Source of the DNA: Pseudomonas sp. GCEP-101
GTDB taxonomy: Bacteria > Pseudomonadota > Gammaproteobacteria > Pseudomonadales > Pseudomonadaceae
Direction: 5' to 3'
DNA: 64,000 nt
Assembly: GCF_025133575.1 (NCBI RefSeq)
Contig: NZ_CP104011.1
Coordinates: forward strand, 4,906,965-4,970,964
Of the stretch, positions 19,425 to 27,331 are shown piece by piece. Under the pieces are notes generated by a model, which had not been told where the DNA came from, did not search any database, and was given only the letters and a program-made list of their open reading frames with translations. Every line of letters starts with the position of its first letter. Position 1 is the stretch's first letter. The position numbers and the translations under genes are program-made.

Positions 19425-21636
19425 GCTGGATTGCTCCCGCCGTGCGTTCCTGCGCGGCGGCGCACTGGTGGTGGCGTTCGCGCTACTGCCCACGGCGCGT
19501 CGCGCCCTGGCCGACACCGAGGTGGACACGCTGGGCACGCAGGTCCTGGCGCCCGACCTGCCGGGCAGCCTGCGCACCAACCCGTACCTGGATGCGTGGA
19601 TTCGCCTCGACGCCGAGGGGATCACGGTGTACACCGGCAAGGTCGAGCTGGGCACCGGGGTGCGGACCGCGCTGCTGCAGATCGCCGCGGAGCGCCTGGA
19701 GGTCGATCCACGCGCGATCCAGCTGATTACCGCCGATACCGCGCTGACGCCCAACGAGGGCTATACCGCCGGCAGCCACAGCATCTTCGACAGTGGCACG
19801 GCGCTGTTCAATGCGGCGGCGCAGGTCCGCCAACTGCTGCTGGAGTCGGCGGCGCGCCAATGGCATGTGCCGGTCGAGCAGTTGTCCACGCGCGATGGAG
19901 TCATCCTGGCGCCCGATGGCCGGCACATGGCCTACCACGACGCCGTGGCGGGCGTGGACCTGCACCGCTATGCCGGCCGCGAGTCCCCCGCGAAGCCGGC
20001 GGGCGAGTTCCAGGTGATCGGTCGTTCGCTACCGCGCCTGGATATCCCCGCGAAGGTCAGCGGGGGCGAGGCGTTCGTCCAGGACCTGCGGTTGCCGGGC
20101 ATGCTCCACGCCCGCGTCATCCGGCCGCCGCGTCCGGGGGGCAGGCTTGTCGCCTTCGACGCCGAGCGCCTGAGCCGCCTGCCCGGCGTGGTCGAGGTCA
20201 TCCGCGACGGCAACTACCTCGCCGTGGTCGCCCGGGACGAATGGCAGGCGATCAAGGCCATGCGGGTGGGCTACGAGGTGGCGCAATGGACGGGAGGCGA
20301 CGTCATCCCGGACGAGCGCACGATCCATGAACTGCTGCCGCGCCTGGAAGCCAGAACCTACCCGATTCGCCAGGAAGGCCAGCCGGCGGCTGCCGCCGCG
20401 AAGGCGCAGTACCGAGCGCGCGTCACCAAGCAGTACCTGATGCACGGCTCCATCGGCCCGTCCTGTTCGGTGGCCTGGTTCAAGGACGGGGTGCTGACCG
20501 TCTGGACCCACACCCAGGGCGTCTACCCGTTGCGCGCCGGGCTGGCCGAAATGCTTGGTCTGCCCCTGGAGCGGGTGCGCTGCATCCATAGCGAGGGCGC
20601 CGGCTGCTACGGGCATAACGGCGCGGACGATGCCGCGGCGGACGCCGCGCTGATCGCCATGAAAGTCCCCGGCGTGCCGGTCAGGCTGCAATGGATGCGC
20701 GAGCAGGAGAACCTCTGGGAGCCCTACAGCTCGGCGATGATCACCCAGGTGCAGGCCACGCTCGACAGCGAGGGCCGCCTGGGTGACTGGCGCGGCGAGC
20801 TGTGGACGACGCCGCACAACGAGCGAATCGTCAACGCCGGCCGGCTGATCCCCGCGCGCCTGCTGGCACGGCCCTTCGCCTCGGCGCCGTCGATCCCCAT
20901 CGCCCAGCCCGAAGGCGACGGCGACCGCAATGCCGTGCCGCTGTACCGCCTGGGTTCGACGCGCATCGATATGCACTTCATTACGCAGATGCCGTTCCGA
21001 ACCTCGGCCATGCGCTCGCTCGGGGCGCACATCAATGTCTTCACCATCGAGGCCTGCCTGGACGAACTGGCTCGGCAGGCCGGGGTGGACGCCGTGCAGT
21101 TTCGCCTCGACCACCTCGACGATCCCCGCGCGCGGGCGGTGGTGGAGCGCGCACGCGACGCCTTCGGCTGGCCGCTCAAGGCAGCGCAGGCCGGCTCAGG
21201 CGTCGGTTTTGCCTTCGCCCGCTACAAGAACATCATGGGTTACTGCGCCATTGCCGTGGAGGTGTGGGTGCACCCGCAGACCGGGGAGGTGAAGGTCAAG
21301 CGGGTGGTGACCGCCGTGGATGTCGGGCAGATCGTCAGCCCCGACGGGCTGCGCAACCAGGTCGAAGGCGGGATCGTCCAGTCCACCAGCTGGAGCCTCT
21401 ATGAGGCGCTGCGCTACGACGCCGGCGGCGTGCGCAGTTACGATTGGAGCGGCTATCCGATCCTGCGCTTCCCGCAGTTGCCCGAGCAGGTCGAGGTCCA
21501 CCTGCTGGACCAGCCCGGCCAGCCGTTCCTCGGCGCTGCGGAAATCGTCCAGGGGCCGATGGCCGCCGCCCTGGGCAATGCCCTCGCCAACGCCACCGGC
21601 CAGCGGCCGCTGAACCTGCCGCTGGCTCGCGGCTGA
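19408..21636 (+). CDS. Molybdopterin-binding subunit of a xanthine-oxidase-family dehydrogenase (IorB-like)
   Basis: This 742-residue catalytic subunit starts with a Tat signal (SRRAFLRGG at residues 10-18, then a hydrophobic stretch ending ARRALA), so the enzyme works in the periplasm. The duplicated Mo-binding architecture of IorB-type proteins is visible: KVELGTGVRTAL, HGSIGPSCSVAWF, EGAGCYGHNGADDAA, and near the C-terminus GAAEIVQGPMAAALGNALA, whose Glu is the likely catalytic base. The family oxidises N-heterocycles or aldehydes with water as oxygen donor. The substrate here is unknown. No XdhC/CoxI-type maturation gene is adjacent. An AAGGAG site lies nine bases before the ATG. Confidence 0.9.
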   Translation: MKTAAELDCSRRAFLRGGALVVAFALLPTARRALADTEVDTLGTQVLAPDLPGSLRTNPYLDAWIRLDAEGITVYTGKVELGTGVRTALLQIAAERLEVDPRAIQLITADTALTPNEGYTAGSHSIFDSGTALFNAAAQVRQLLLESAARQWHVPVEQLSTRDGVILAPDGRHMAYHDAVAGVDLHRYAGRESPAKPAGEFQVIGRSLPRLDIPAKVSGGEAFVQDLRLPGMLHARVIRPPRPGGRLVAFDAERLSRLPGVVEVIRDGNYLAVVARDEWQAIKAMRVGYEVAQWTGGDVIPDERTIHELLPRLEARTYPIRQEGQPAAAAAKAQYRARVTKQYLMHGSIGPSCSVAWFKDGVLTVWTHTQGVYPLRAGLAEMLGLPLERVRCIHSEGAGCYGHNGADDAAADAALIAMKVPGVPVRLQWMREQENLWEPYSSAMITQVQATLDSEGRLGDWRGELWTTPHNERIVNAGRLIPARLLARPFASAPSIPIAQPEGDGDRNAVPLYRLGSTRIDMHFITQMPFRTSAMRSLGAHINVFTIEACLDELARQAGVDAVQFRLDHLDDPRARAVVERARDAFGWPLKAAQAGSGVGFAFARYKNIMGYCAIAVEVWVHPQTGEVKVKRVVTAVDVGQIVSPDGLRNQVEGGIVQSTSWSLYEALRYDAGGVRSYDWSGYPILRFPQLPEQVEVHLLDQPGQPFLGAAEIVQGPMAAALGNALANATGQRPLNLPLARG

Positions 21637-21671
21637 GCGCTGTCGGCGCGTATGCAGGTTACGTGCGCCAA

Positions 21672-21689
21672 GCGTTGCGCCACGCGCAA
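21672..21689. promoter_or_regulatory. Second copy of the palindromic operator, before the old-yellow-enzyme gene
   Basis: This is the reverse complement of the 18 bases at 17501-17518 and contains TTGCGC-CAC-GCGCAA. It lies about 105 bases before the reductase gene. Its presence at two neighbouring promoters in the same orientation relative to the genes suggests one regulator for both units. No regulator gene is adjacent in the window. Confidence 0.55.
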
Positions 21690-21743
21690 TACGGTTGAGC
21701 CGAGGCGGCGGATTATCAAGGCGACGGGGGTTTCCTAGAGTGG

Positions 21744-21774
21744 CCAGCAACCAGCAACCAGCAACCAGCAACCA
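21744..21774. repeat. Heptanucleotide repeat (CCAGCAA, four copies plus)
   Basis: Four perfect head-to-tail copies of CCAGCAA plus CCA lie between the operator palindrome and the ribosome site of the reductase gene. The array could expand or contract by slippage and change leader length. It does not have the spacing or length of a CRISPR array. Confidence 0.85.
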
Positions 21775-21792
21775 CTTAGGAAACCACCCGAA

Positions 21793-22905
21793 ATGACCCA
21801 GCCCCTGTTCCAACCCATCCAGCTTGGCACCCATACCCTGTCGCACCGCATCGCCATGGCGCCGTTGACGCGGTCGCGCGCCGGACAGCCGGGCGACGTG
21901 CCCACCGCGATGAACGTCGAGTACTACCGCCAACGCGCCAGCGCGGCGCTGATCATCACCGAAGCCACGCAGATCTCCCGCCAGGGCCAGGGCTACGCGT
22001 GGACGCCGGGCATCTACAGCCCGGCGCAGATCGAAGGCTGGCGGGACGTTGCGCAGGGCGTGCACCGCGAAGGCGGGCTGATCTTCATGCAGCTCTGGCA
22101 CGTCGGCCGCGTGTCGCACCCGAGCTTCCAGCCCGGCGGCGGCCTGCCCGTCGCGCCCAGTGCGCTGCCGGTGCCCGGCAAGACCTTCATCGTGGGCGCC
22201 GACGGCGCCGGTACCTGGGGCGACGTGCCGGTGCCGCAGGAACTGACGCTCGACGGCATCCGCGACATCATCGAGGATTACCGCGTGGCGGCGCGCAATG
22301 CCATCGCGGCGGGCATGGATGGCGTCGAGATCCATGCCGGCAACGGCTACCTGCTCGACCAGTTCATCAACAGTGCCAGCAATCAGCGCCAGGACCAGTA
22401 CGGCGGCACCATCAAGAACCGCACACGCCTGGTGCTGGAGATCGTCGCGGCGGTGGCGGCGCAGATCGGCCCGCAGCGCGTCGGTGTGCGCCTGACGCCG
22501 ATGGGCCGCTTCATGGGAATGGGCGACGACACCCCGCACGACACCTTCGGCTACCTGGTCGAGCGCCTGAACGAGATGTCCCTGGCCTATCTGCACCTGG
22601 TCGAGCCCGCCATCGTCGGCACGGTACGGGACGAGCAGGTCGACCCCGGCTGGGATGCCATCATCCGGCAGTTGCGCGAGTCCTGGGATGGCGTGCTGAT
22701 CCTCGCCGGTGGCTACGATTCGACGACCGCCGCGCAGGCGGTGGCGGACGGGCGCGCGGACATCATCGCCTTCGGTCGCCCGTTCCTGGCCAACCCGGAT
22801 CTGCCGCGGCGCATCCGCGAAGGCCTGCCGCTGAATACGCCCGATCCGGCGTCGTTCTTCGGCGGCGATGAGCGGGGGTACATCGACTATCCCGCCCATC
22901 CGTGA
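21793..22905 (+). CDS. Old-yellow-enzyme family alkene reductase (NemA/XenB-like)
   Basis: A 370-residue flavoenzyme of the NADH:flavin oxidoreductase/OYE family. It binds FMN and reduces activated C=C bonds, nitroesters or similar electrophiles with NAD(P)H. Family marks are MAPLTRSRA near residue 22, QLWHVGRVSHPSFQPGG near 100, the substrate-anchoring IHAGNGYLLDQFIN near 180 with His and Asn, QYGG, and GRPFLANPDLPRR near the C-terminus. The start has a weak AGGA site. It stands alone after the Mo-hydroxylase operon and shares an operator-like palindrome with it. True substrate unknown. Confidence 0.9.
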   Translation: MTQPLFQPIQLGTHTLSHRIAMAPLTRSRAGQPGDVPTAMNVEYYRQRASAALIITEATQISRQGQGYAWTPGIYSPAQIEGWRDVAQGVHREGGLIFMQLWHVGRVSHPSFQPGGGLPVAPSALPVPGKTFIVGADGAGTWGDVPVPQELTLDGIRDIIEDYRVAARNAIAAGMDGVEIHAGNGYLLDQFINSASNQRQDQYGGTIKNRTRLVLEIVAAVAAQIGPQRVGVRLTPMGRFMGMGDDTPHDTFGYLVERLNEMSLAYLHLVEPAIVGTVRDEQVDPGWDAIIRQLRESWDGVLILAGGYDSTTAAQAVADGRADIIAFGRPFLANPDLPRRIREGLPLNTPDPASFFGGDERGYIDYPAHP

Positions 22906-22966
22906 GGTGCCGGCTCGCGGTGTCGGCAGGCAAGGCGGGCAGGGCGGTGCCGGTCATGGTGACGGT

Positions 22967-22994
22967 AAAAAAAGCCCCGGCCTGGCGCCGGGGC
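22967..22994 (-). terminator. Intrinsic terminator of the acetoin operon
   Basis: On the minus strand GCCCCGG and CCGGGGC form a seven-pair GC stem with a seven-base loop, followed by seven T. It lies just after the butanediol dehydrogenase stop codon, which marks the end of the aco operon. Confidence 0.85.
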
Positions 22995-23027
22995 CGGGCC
23001 GCCCGCTCACGGCCCCAAGGTTGGAGA

Positions 23028-24113
23028 TCAGGCCGCCCGGGGCGAGACGATGATCTTCACGTTGTGCTCCTTGTTGTGCACCAGCTCCTCGAAGCCTTTC
23101 TCGACGATCTGCTCCAGCTCGATGCGGCCAGTCACCAGCGGCGAAATGTCCAGGCGGCCATCGGCGATGAAGGCGATCACGTCGGCGAACTCGCCGTTGT
23201 AGGCGAGGGCGCCGATCAGCTGCTTCTCGGTGGCGACCAGCTCGAAGAAGTTGAACGAGCTGGGCTCCTCGAAGATGCCCACCAGCACGCAGGTTCCGGC
23301 CTTGCGGATGGCATCGATGGCCAGCTTGGCGGTGTGCTTGTTGCCGATGCACTCGAAGCTGACGTCGGCGCCGAGCCCGTCGGTGAGCCGGCGAATCTCC
23401 GCCAGCACGTCGCATTCATTGGGGTCGAGCACATGGCTGGCTCCGACTTCCCGCGCCTTCGCCTTGCGCGCGGAGGACATCTCCAGCGCGATGACCTGGG
23501 CGGCACCCGCCGCCTTGGCGCACATGATGGTGCACAGCCCGATGGTGCCGGCGCCGACCACCACCGCGTTGCGCCCCAGCAGGCTGCCGGCCTTCTTGAC
23601 CGCGTGCATGCCCACCGCCAGCGGCTCGATCAGCGCGCCGGCCTCGGCGGGGAAGCCTTCGGGCAGCTTGTAGAGCAGGTTGGCCGGCACGTTGACCCAT
23701 TCGGCGAACGCGCCGTTGTTCATCAGCCCGGTGAACGCCAGGCTCTCGCACAGGTTGTACAGGCCCGTGCGGCAGAAGTAGCAGGTCCCGCAGTGCTGGC
23801 AGGCGTCGGCGGCCACCACTTCGCCGGCGCTGAAGCCCTCGACGCCCGCGCCGAGCTTGACGATCTCGCCGCAGAACTCGTGGCCGAGGATGCACTGGCC
23901 CTTGATGCCGGTGAGCGGGTGCGGCGCCTCGACCGGGATGAACACCGGCCCGGCGACGTATTCATGCAGGTCCGAGCCGCAGATGCCGCACCAGTGCACG
24001 CGGATCTGCACCCAGCCGGGGGCCGGGTCGCCCGGCAGCGGCACGCTTTCCACGCGGATATCGTTGCGCCCGTGCCAGACCGCCGCGCGCATGCTGTTGG
24101 AAGTGAGGGTCAT
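23028..24113 (-). CDS. Zinc-dependent 2,3-butanediol dehydrogenase
   Basis: A 361-residue medium-chain dehydrogenase that interconverts 2,3-butanediol and acetoin with NAD(H). It feeds butanediol into the acetoin pathway encoded just upstream. The catalytic zinc site is seen in CGICGSDLHEY and GHEFCGEI. The structural zinc cysteines are in CQHCGTCYFCRTGLYNLCE, and the Rossmann motif is GAGTIGLCTIM. The gene is last in the aco cluster. The start chosen has an AGGAG site six bases upstream, whereas a start 15 codons earlier lacks one. Related enzymes act on sorbitol or other diols, but the context favours butanediol. Confidence 0.9.
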   Translation of the reverse strand: MTLTSNSMRAAVWHGRNDIRVESVPLPGDPAPGWVQIRVHWCGICGSDLHEYVAGPVFIPVEAPHPLTGIKGQCILGHEFCGEIVKLGAGVEGFSAGEVVAADACQHCGTCYFCRTGLYNLCESLAFTGLMNNGAFAEWVNVPANLLYKLPEGFPAEAGALIEPLAVGMHAVKKAGSLLGRNAVVVGAGTIGLCTIMCAKAAGAAQVIALEMSSARKAKAREVGASHVLDPNECDVLAEIRRLTDGLGADVSFECIGNKHTAKLAIDAIRKAGTCVLVGIFEEPSSFNFFELVATEKQLIGALAYNGEFADVIAFIADGRLDISPLVTGRIELEQIVEKGFEELVHNKEHNVKIIVSPRAA

Positions 24114-24195
24114 GATGATCTCCTGCAGGCCCGGCCGGTTGGCCGGGCGCTGGTTCAATGGCGTTGAGTCGATGGCATTGTTTTGGTGGCGTTGC

Positions 24196-25308
24196 CTAAT
24201 GGCGTTGGAGGAAATCCAGCAGCAGGGCGTTGACCGCGTCCGCCGCTTCCATCTGCAGCATGTGCGCCTGGCCCGGCAGTACGTGGACTTCCGCCGGCAG
24301 GCCCTCGGCGTGGCGGGCCGGGATGATGGCGTCGGCGTCGCCCCAGATCACCAGCGCCGGGGGCGCGCCGCTGGCCAGGACGTCGCGCAGCGCCACCTGC
24401 TGCCGACCGTCGCCGAACAGCTGGGACGACAGCAGGCGCAGCGCGCTGTCCACGCCTTCCAGGCGCTTGAACTTGAGCATGTCCTCGAGCATCTGCCGGG
24501 TGACCAGCGCAGGGTCGGAGAACAGTTGCACCAGCGGCGGCTTGAGCGCGTTGCGATTGGCGGCGTCCACGAAGCCCTGCAGGTAGGCGCCGTTGATCTC
24601 CTCGCCCAGTCCCGCGCTGGCCAGCAGGCTCAGCGAGCGCACCCGCTCAGGCGCCCGGCGTGCGGTATTGAGCGCAACGGCGCCACCCATGGAGTGCCCG
24701 GCGAGGTGGGCCTGCTCGATGTCCAGGTGATCGAGCAGGGCGAGGACCGCGTCGCTCAGCTCGTCCAGGTCACCGCGCTGCAACTGCTTGCCGGATTCGC
24801 CGTGGCCGGGCAGGTCCAGTGCGATGACGCGACGGTCGGCCGCCAGTGCTTCGTGGTTGAACAACCAGTTGTTCAGGTCGCCGCCGAAGCCGTGGATCAA
24901 GAGCAGCGCATCGCCGCCTTCGCCCCGCTCGAAATAGCGCAGGGTGCGGCCGTCCAGCTCGACCTTCTGCGGCGCCGGGCCGCTGTCGGCTTCGCCGTCG
25001 CCGCCGGGCACGAACTCGGCCTGGAAGCGTTCGACCACCGCGTCGATCTCGGCCTCGCTGGCGTCGCCTTCGACCACCACGCCCAGCAGCGCGCCCACCG
25101 GCAGGGTTTCGTCCTCGCGGGCCACCTGGCGGCGCAGCACGCCGGAGAAGGGCGCCTCGACGCTGCTGCTGATCTTGTCGGTCTCCACGTCCAGCACCGC
25201 GTCGCCTTTCTCGATCGTCTCGCCGTCCTGCTTGAGCCAGGCATCCACCCGGCCCTCGGTCATCGACAGGCCCCACTTGGGCATGGTCAGGGTATGGATA
25301 CGGCTCAT
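24196..25308 (-). CDS. acoC: Acetoin dehydrogenase E2: dihydrolipoamide acetyltransferase, lipoyl plus alpha/beta-hydrolase
   Basis: AcoC is the E2 component of the acetoin-cleaving complex. The 370-residue protein has an N-terminal lipoyl domain with the modified lysine in DVETDKISSS (Lys45). A short acidic linker follows, then an alpha/beta-hydrolase domain with LLIHGFGGDLNNW, the nucleophile elbow GHSMGG near residue 204 and a C-terminal GQAHMLQMEA histidine. It lacks the usual peripheral-subunit-binding and CAT domains, which is normal for AcoC of Pseudomonas type. A GGAGGAAGG ribosome site precedes the ATG, and the start overlaps the acoB stop. No E3 (dihydrolipoamide dehydrogenase) gene is adjacent, so a shared E3 is implied. 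Confidence 0.93.
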   Translation of the reverse strand: MSRIHTLTMPKWGLSMTEGRVDAWLKQDGETIEKGDAVLDVETDKISSSVEAPFSGVLRRQVAREDETLPVGALLGVVVEGDASEAEIDAVVERFQAEFVPGGDGEADSGPAPQKVELDGRTLRYFERGEGGDALLLIHGFGGDLNNWLFNHEALAADRRVIALDLPGHGESGKQLQRGDLDELSDAVLALLDHLDIEQAHLAGHSMGGAVALNTARRAPERVRSLSLLASAGLGEEINGAYLQGFVDAANRNALKPPLVQLFSDPALVTRQMLEDMLKFKRLEGVDSALRLLSSQLFGDGRQQVALRDVLASGAPPALVIWGDADAIIPARHAEGLPAEVHVLPGQAHMLQMEAADAVNALLLDFLQRH

Positions 25309-26324
25309 GCCACCTTCCTCCCGTTCACCAGCTCCAGCACCGTGGCTTCGATCCTGGCCGCGCTGGGGATGTAGAGGTCTTCCAGCGCATCGGAGAAGGG
25401 CACCGGCGTGTGCGGCGCGGTGACCTGGCGGATCGGCCCCTTGAGTGCATCGAAGGCCCGCTCGGCGGCCAGCGCGGCAATGTCGGTGGCCAGCGAGCAG
25501 CGCGGGTTGGCTTCGTCGATCACCACCAGGCGCCCGGTTTTCTCGACGCTTTCCAGGATGCTGTCGGCGTCCAGCGGGCTGGTGGTGCGCAGGTCCAGCA
25601 CCTCGCAGGACACGCCCTGGCGCGCCAGGCTGGCGGCCGCCTCCATGGCCAGGTGCACCATGCGCCCGTAGGTCACCAGGGTCACGTCGTCGCCGTCGCG
25701 CAGGAAGTTGGCTTCGCCGAAGGGCACGGTGTAGAGCTCTTCGGGCACCTCGCCCTGCATCGAATAGAGCAGCTTGTGCTCGCAGAAGATCACCGGGTCG
25801 TTGTCGCGGATCGCCTGGATCAGCAGCCCCTTGGCGTCGTAGGGGGAGGAGGGGCAGACCACCTTCAGGCCGGGGATGTGCGTCCACAGCGCGGTGAGCA
25901 TCTGCGAGTGCTGCGCGGCGGCGCGCAGGCCGGCGCCGACCATGGTGCGGATCACCAGCGGCGTCACTGCCTTGCCGCCGAACATGTAGCGGAACTTGGC
26001 CGCCTGGTTGAGGATCTGGTCCAGGCAGCAGCCGGCGAAATCGACGAACATCAGCTCGCACACCGGGCGCAGCCCGCGCGTGGCGGCGCCCACCGCGGCG
26101 CCGACGTAGCCGATCTCCGAGAGCGGGGTGTCCAGCACGCGGCCGGGGAACTGGTGGTACAGGCCCTTGGTCACGCCCAGCACGCCGCCCCAGGCGTCGT
26201 CCTCGCCAGGGGCGCCGGCGCCGCCGGCATTGTCCTCGCCCATGATGAAGACGGTCGCGTCGCGCCGCATTTCCTGGGCCAGGGCTTCGTTGATGGCCTG
26301 CTGGTAACTGATCTTTCTGGCCAT
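25305..26324 (-). CDS. acoB: Acetoin dehydrogenase E1 beta subunit
   Basis: AcoB pairs with AcoA to form the thiamine-diphosphate E1 that cleaves acetoin into acetaldehyde and an acetyl group. The 339-residue protein has the transketolase pyrimidine-binding domain (ALAQEMRRD, FIMGEDN, TPLSEIGYVGAAVGAA) and the C-terminal transketolase domain (VTLVTYGRMV, DLRTTSPLD, VIDEANPRC). Its leader holds GAACAACAACAGGAG, an A-rich repeat running into the ribosome site, which resembles Hfq/Crc targets. It follows acoA by 32 bases. Confidence 0.94.
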   Translation of the reverse strand: MARKISYQQAINEALAQEMRRDATVFIMGEDNAGGAGAPGEDDAWGGVLGVTKGLYHQFPGRVLDTPLSEIGYVGAAVGAATRGLRPVCELMFVDFAGCCLDQILNQAAKFRYMFGGKAVTPLVIRTMVGAGLRAAAQHSQMLTALWTHIPGLKVVCPSSPYDAKGLLIQAIRDNDPVIFCEHKLLYSMQGEVPEELYTVPFGEANFLRDGDDVTLVTYGRMVHLAMEAAASLARQGVSCEVLDLRTTSPLDADSILESVEKTGRLVVIDEANPRCSLATDIAALAAERAFDALKGPIRQVTAPHTPVPFSDALEDLYIPSAARIEATVLELVNGRKVA

Positions 26325-26333
26325 GATGGCTCT

Positions 26334-26348
26334 CCTGTTGTTGTTCTT
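26334..26348 (-). promoter_or_regulatory. A-rich AAN repeat at the acoB ribosome site (Hfq/Crc-type)
   Basis: On the minus strand the bases read AAGAACAACAACAGG, ending inside the AGGAG ribosome site of acoB. AAN triplet repeats at translation starts are the known recognition pattern for Hfq with Crc in Pseudomonas carbon catabolite repression. Assigned by pattern only. Confidence 0.5.
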
Positions 26349-26356
26349 CGGGCGGC

Positions 26357-27331
26357 TCAGGGGTAGGCGACGTAGACGTCGCTGAGCAGGTCGGCGGGGG
26401 AGGGTTTGGGGTCGGCCTTGGCGCGCAGCACCGCTTCCTCGATGCGGGCCTCGACCTCGGCATCGATGGCGTCCAGGGCGCTGGCCTGCAGCAGGCCGGC
26501 GCGGGTGGTGCGGTCGCGGAACTGCATCAGACAGTCGCGGGTTTCGCGGTAGTGCTTGACCTCGTCGGCCGCGCGGTAGGTCTGGGCGTCGCCCTCGAAG
26601 TGGCCGTAGTAGCGGGTCAGCTTGACCTCGATCAGCGACGGGCCTTCGCCGGCGCGGGCGCGTTCGATGGCGGCGCCGGCGGCCTCGTGCACGGCGAAGA
26701 AGTCGAAGCCGTCCACCGTCACGCCGGGCATGCCGAAGCCGGCCGCGCGGTCGGCGATGTGGTCGCAGGCCACCGACCAGTTGGAGGCGGTGGCCTCGGC
26801 GTAGCCGTTGTTTTCCGCCACGAAGATGCACGGCAGGTTCCACACCGAGGCCAGGTTCATCGCCTCGAACACGGCGCCTTCGTTGGAGCCGCCGTCGCCG
26901 AAGAAGGCCACGGCCACCGCGCGGTTGCCCTTGAGCTTGGCGGCCAGCGCCGCCCCGGCAGCCAGCGGTGCGCCGGCGCCGACGATGCCGTTGGCGCCGA
27001 GCATGCCCTTGGACAGGTCGGCGATGTGCATCGAGCCGCCCTTGCCCTGGCAGACGCCGGTCTTCTTGCCGTAGATCTCGGCCATCATGCCGTACACGTC
27101 GACGCCCTTGGCGATGCAGTGACCGTGGCCGCGGTGGTTGGAGGCGATGCAGTCTTCGTCGTCGAGGTGCGCCATGACCCCGGCGGCGGACGCTTCCTCG
27201 CCGGCATACAGGTGGACGAAGCCGGGAATCTCGCCGGTGGCGAACTCCACGTGCAGGCGTTCCTCGAAGGCGCGGATGGTGCGCATCACGCGGTAGGCAT
27301 TCAGCAATTGCTCAGTCGATAGCGTGGGCAT
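26357..27331 (-). CDS. acoA: Acetoin dehydrogenase E1 alpha subunit
   Basis: AcoA is the thiamine-diphosphate-binding alpha subunit of the acetoin-cleaving E1. At 324 residues it shows the ThDP motif starting GDGGSN at residue 145 and ending NN at 174-175, the RGHGHCIAKG loop near 67-76, and the GGSMH segment near 98. These match acetoin rather than pyruvate E1 alpha proteins, as expected from the acoX-acoA-acoB-acoC order. Its start lies 20 bases inside the end of acoX, so translation is probably coupled. GGAGAACAACAAG lies between acoX codons and the ATG. Confidence 0.94.
   Translation of the reverse strand: MPTLSTEQLLNAYRVMRTIRAFEERLHVEFATGEIPGFVHLYAGEEASAAGVMAHLDDEDCIASNHRGHGHCIAKGVDVYGMMAEIYGKKTGVCQGKGGSMHIADLSKGMLGANGIVGAGAPLAAGAALAAKLKGNRAVAVAFFGDGGSNEGAVFEAMNLASVWNLPCIFVAENNGYAEATASNWSVACDHIADRAAGFGMPGVTVDGFDFFAVHEAAGAAIERARAGEGPSLIEVKLTRYYGHFEGDAQTYRAADEVKHYRETRDCLMQFRDRTTRAGLLQASALDAIDAEVEARIEEAVLRAKADPKPSPADLLSDVYVAYP

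Noticed and set aside
21744..21774. CRISPR-like repeat
   Set aside because: Units are seven bases with no spacers; it is a simple tandem repeat.
22902..24167. Plus-strand open frame of 421 codons
   Set aside because: Antisense to the butanediol dehydrogenase, and it reads through the intrinsic terminator of the aco operon.
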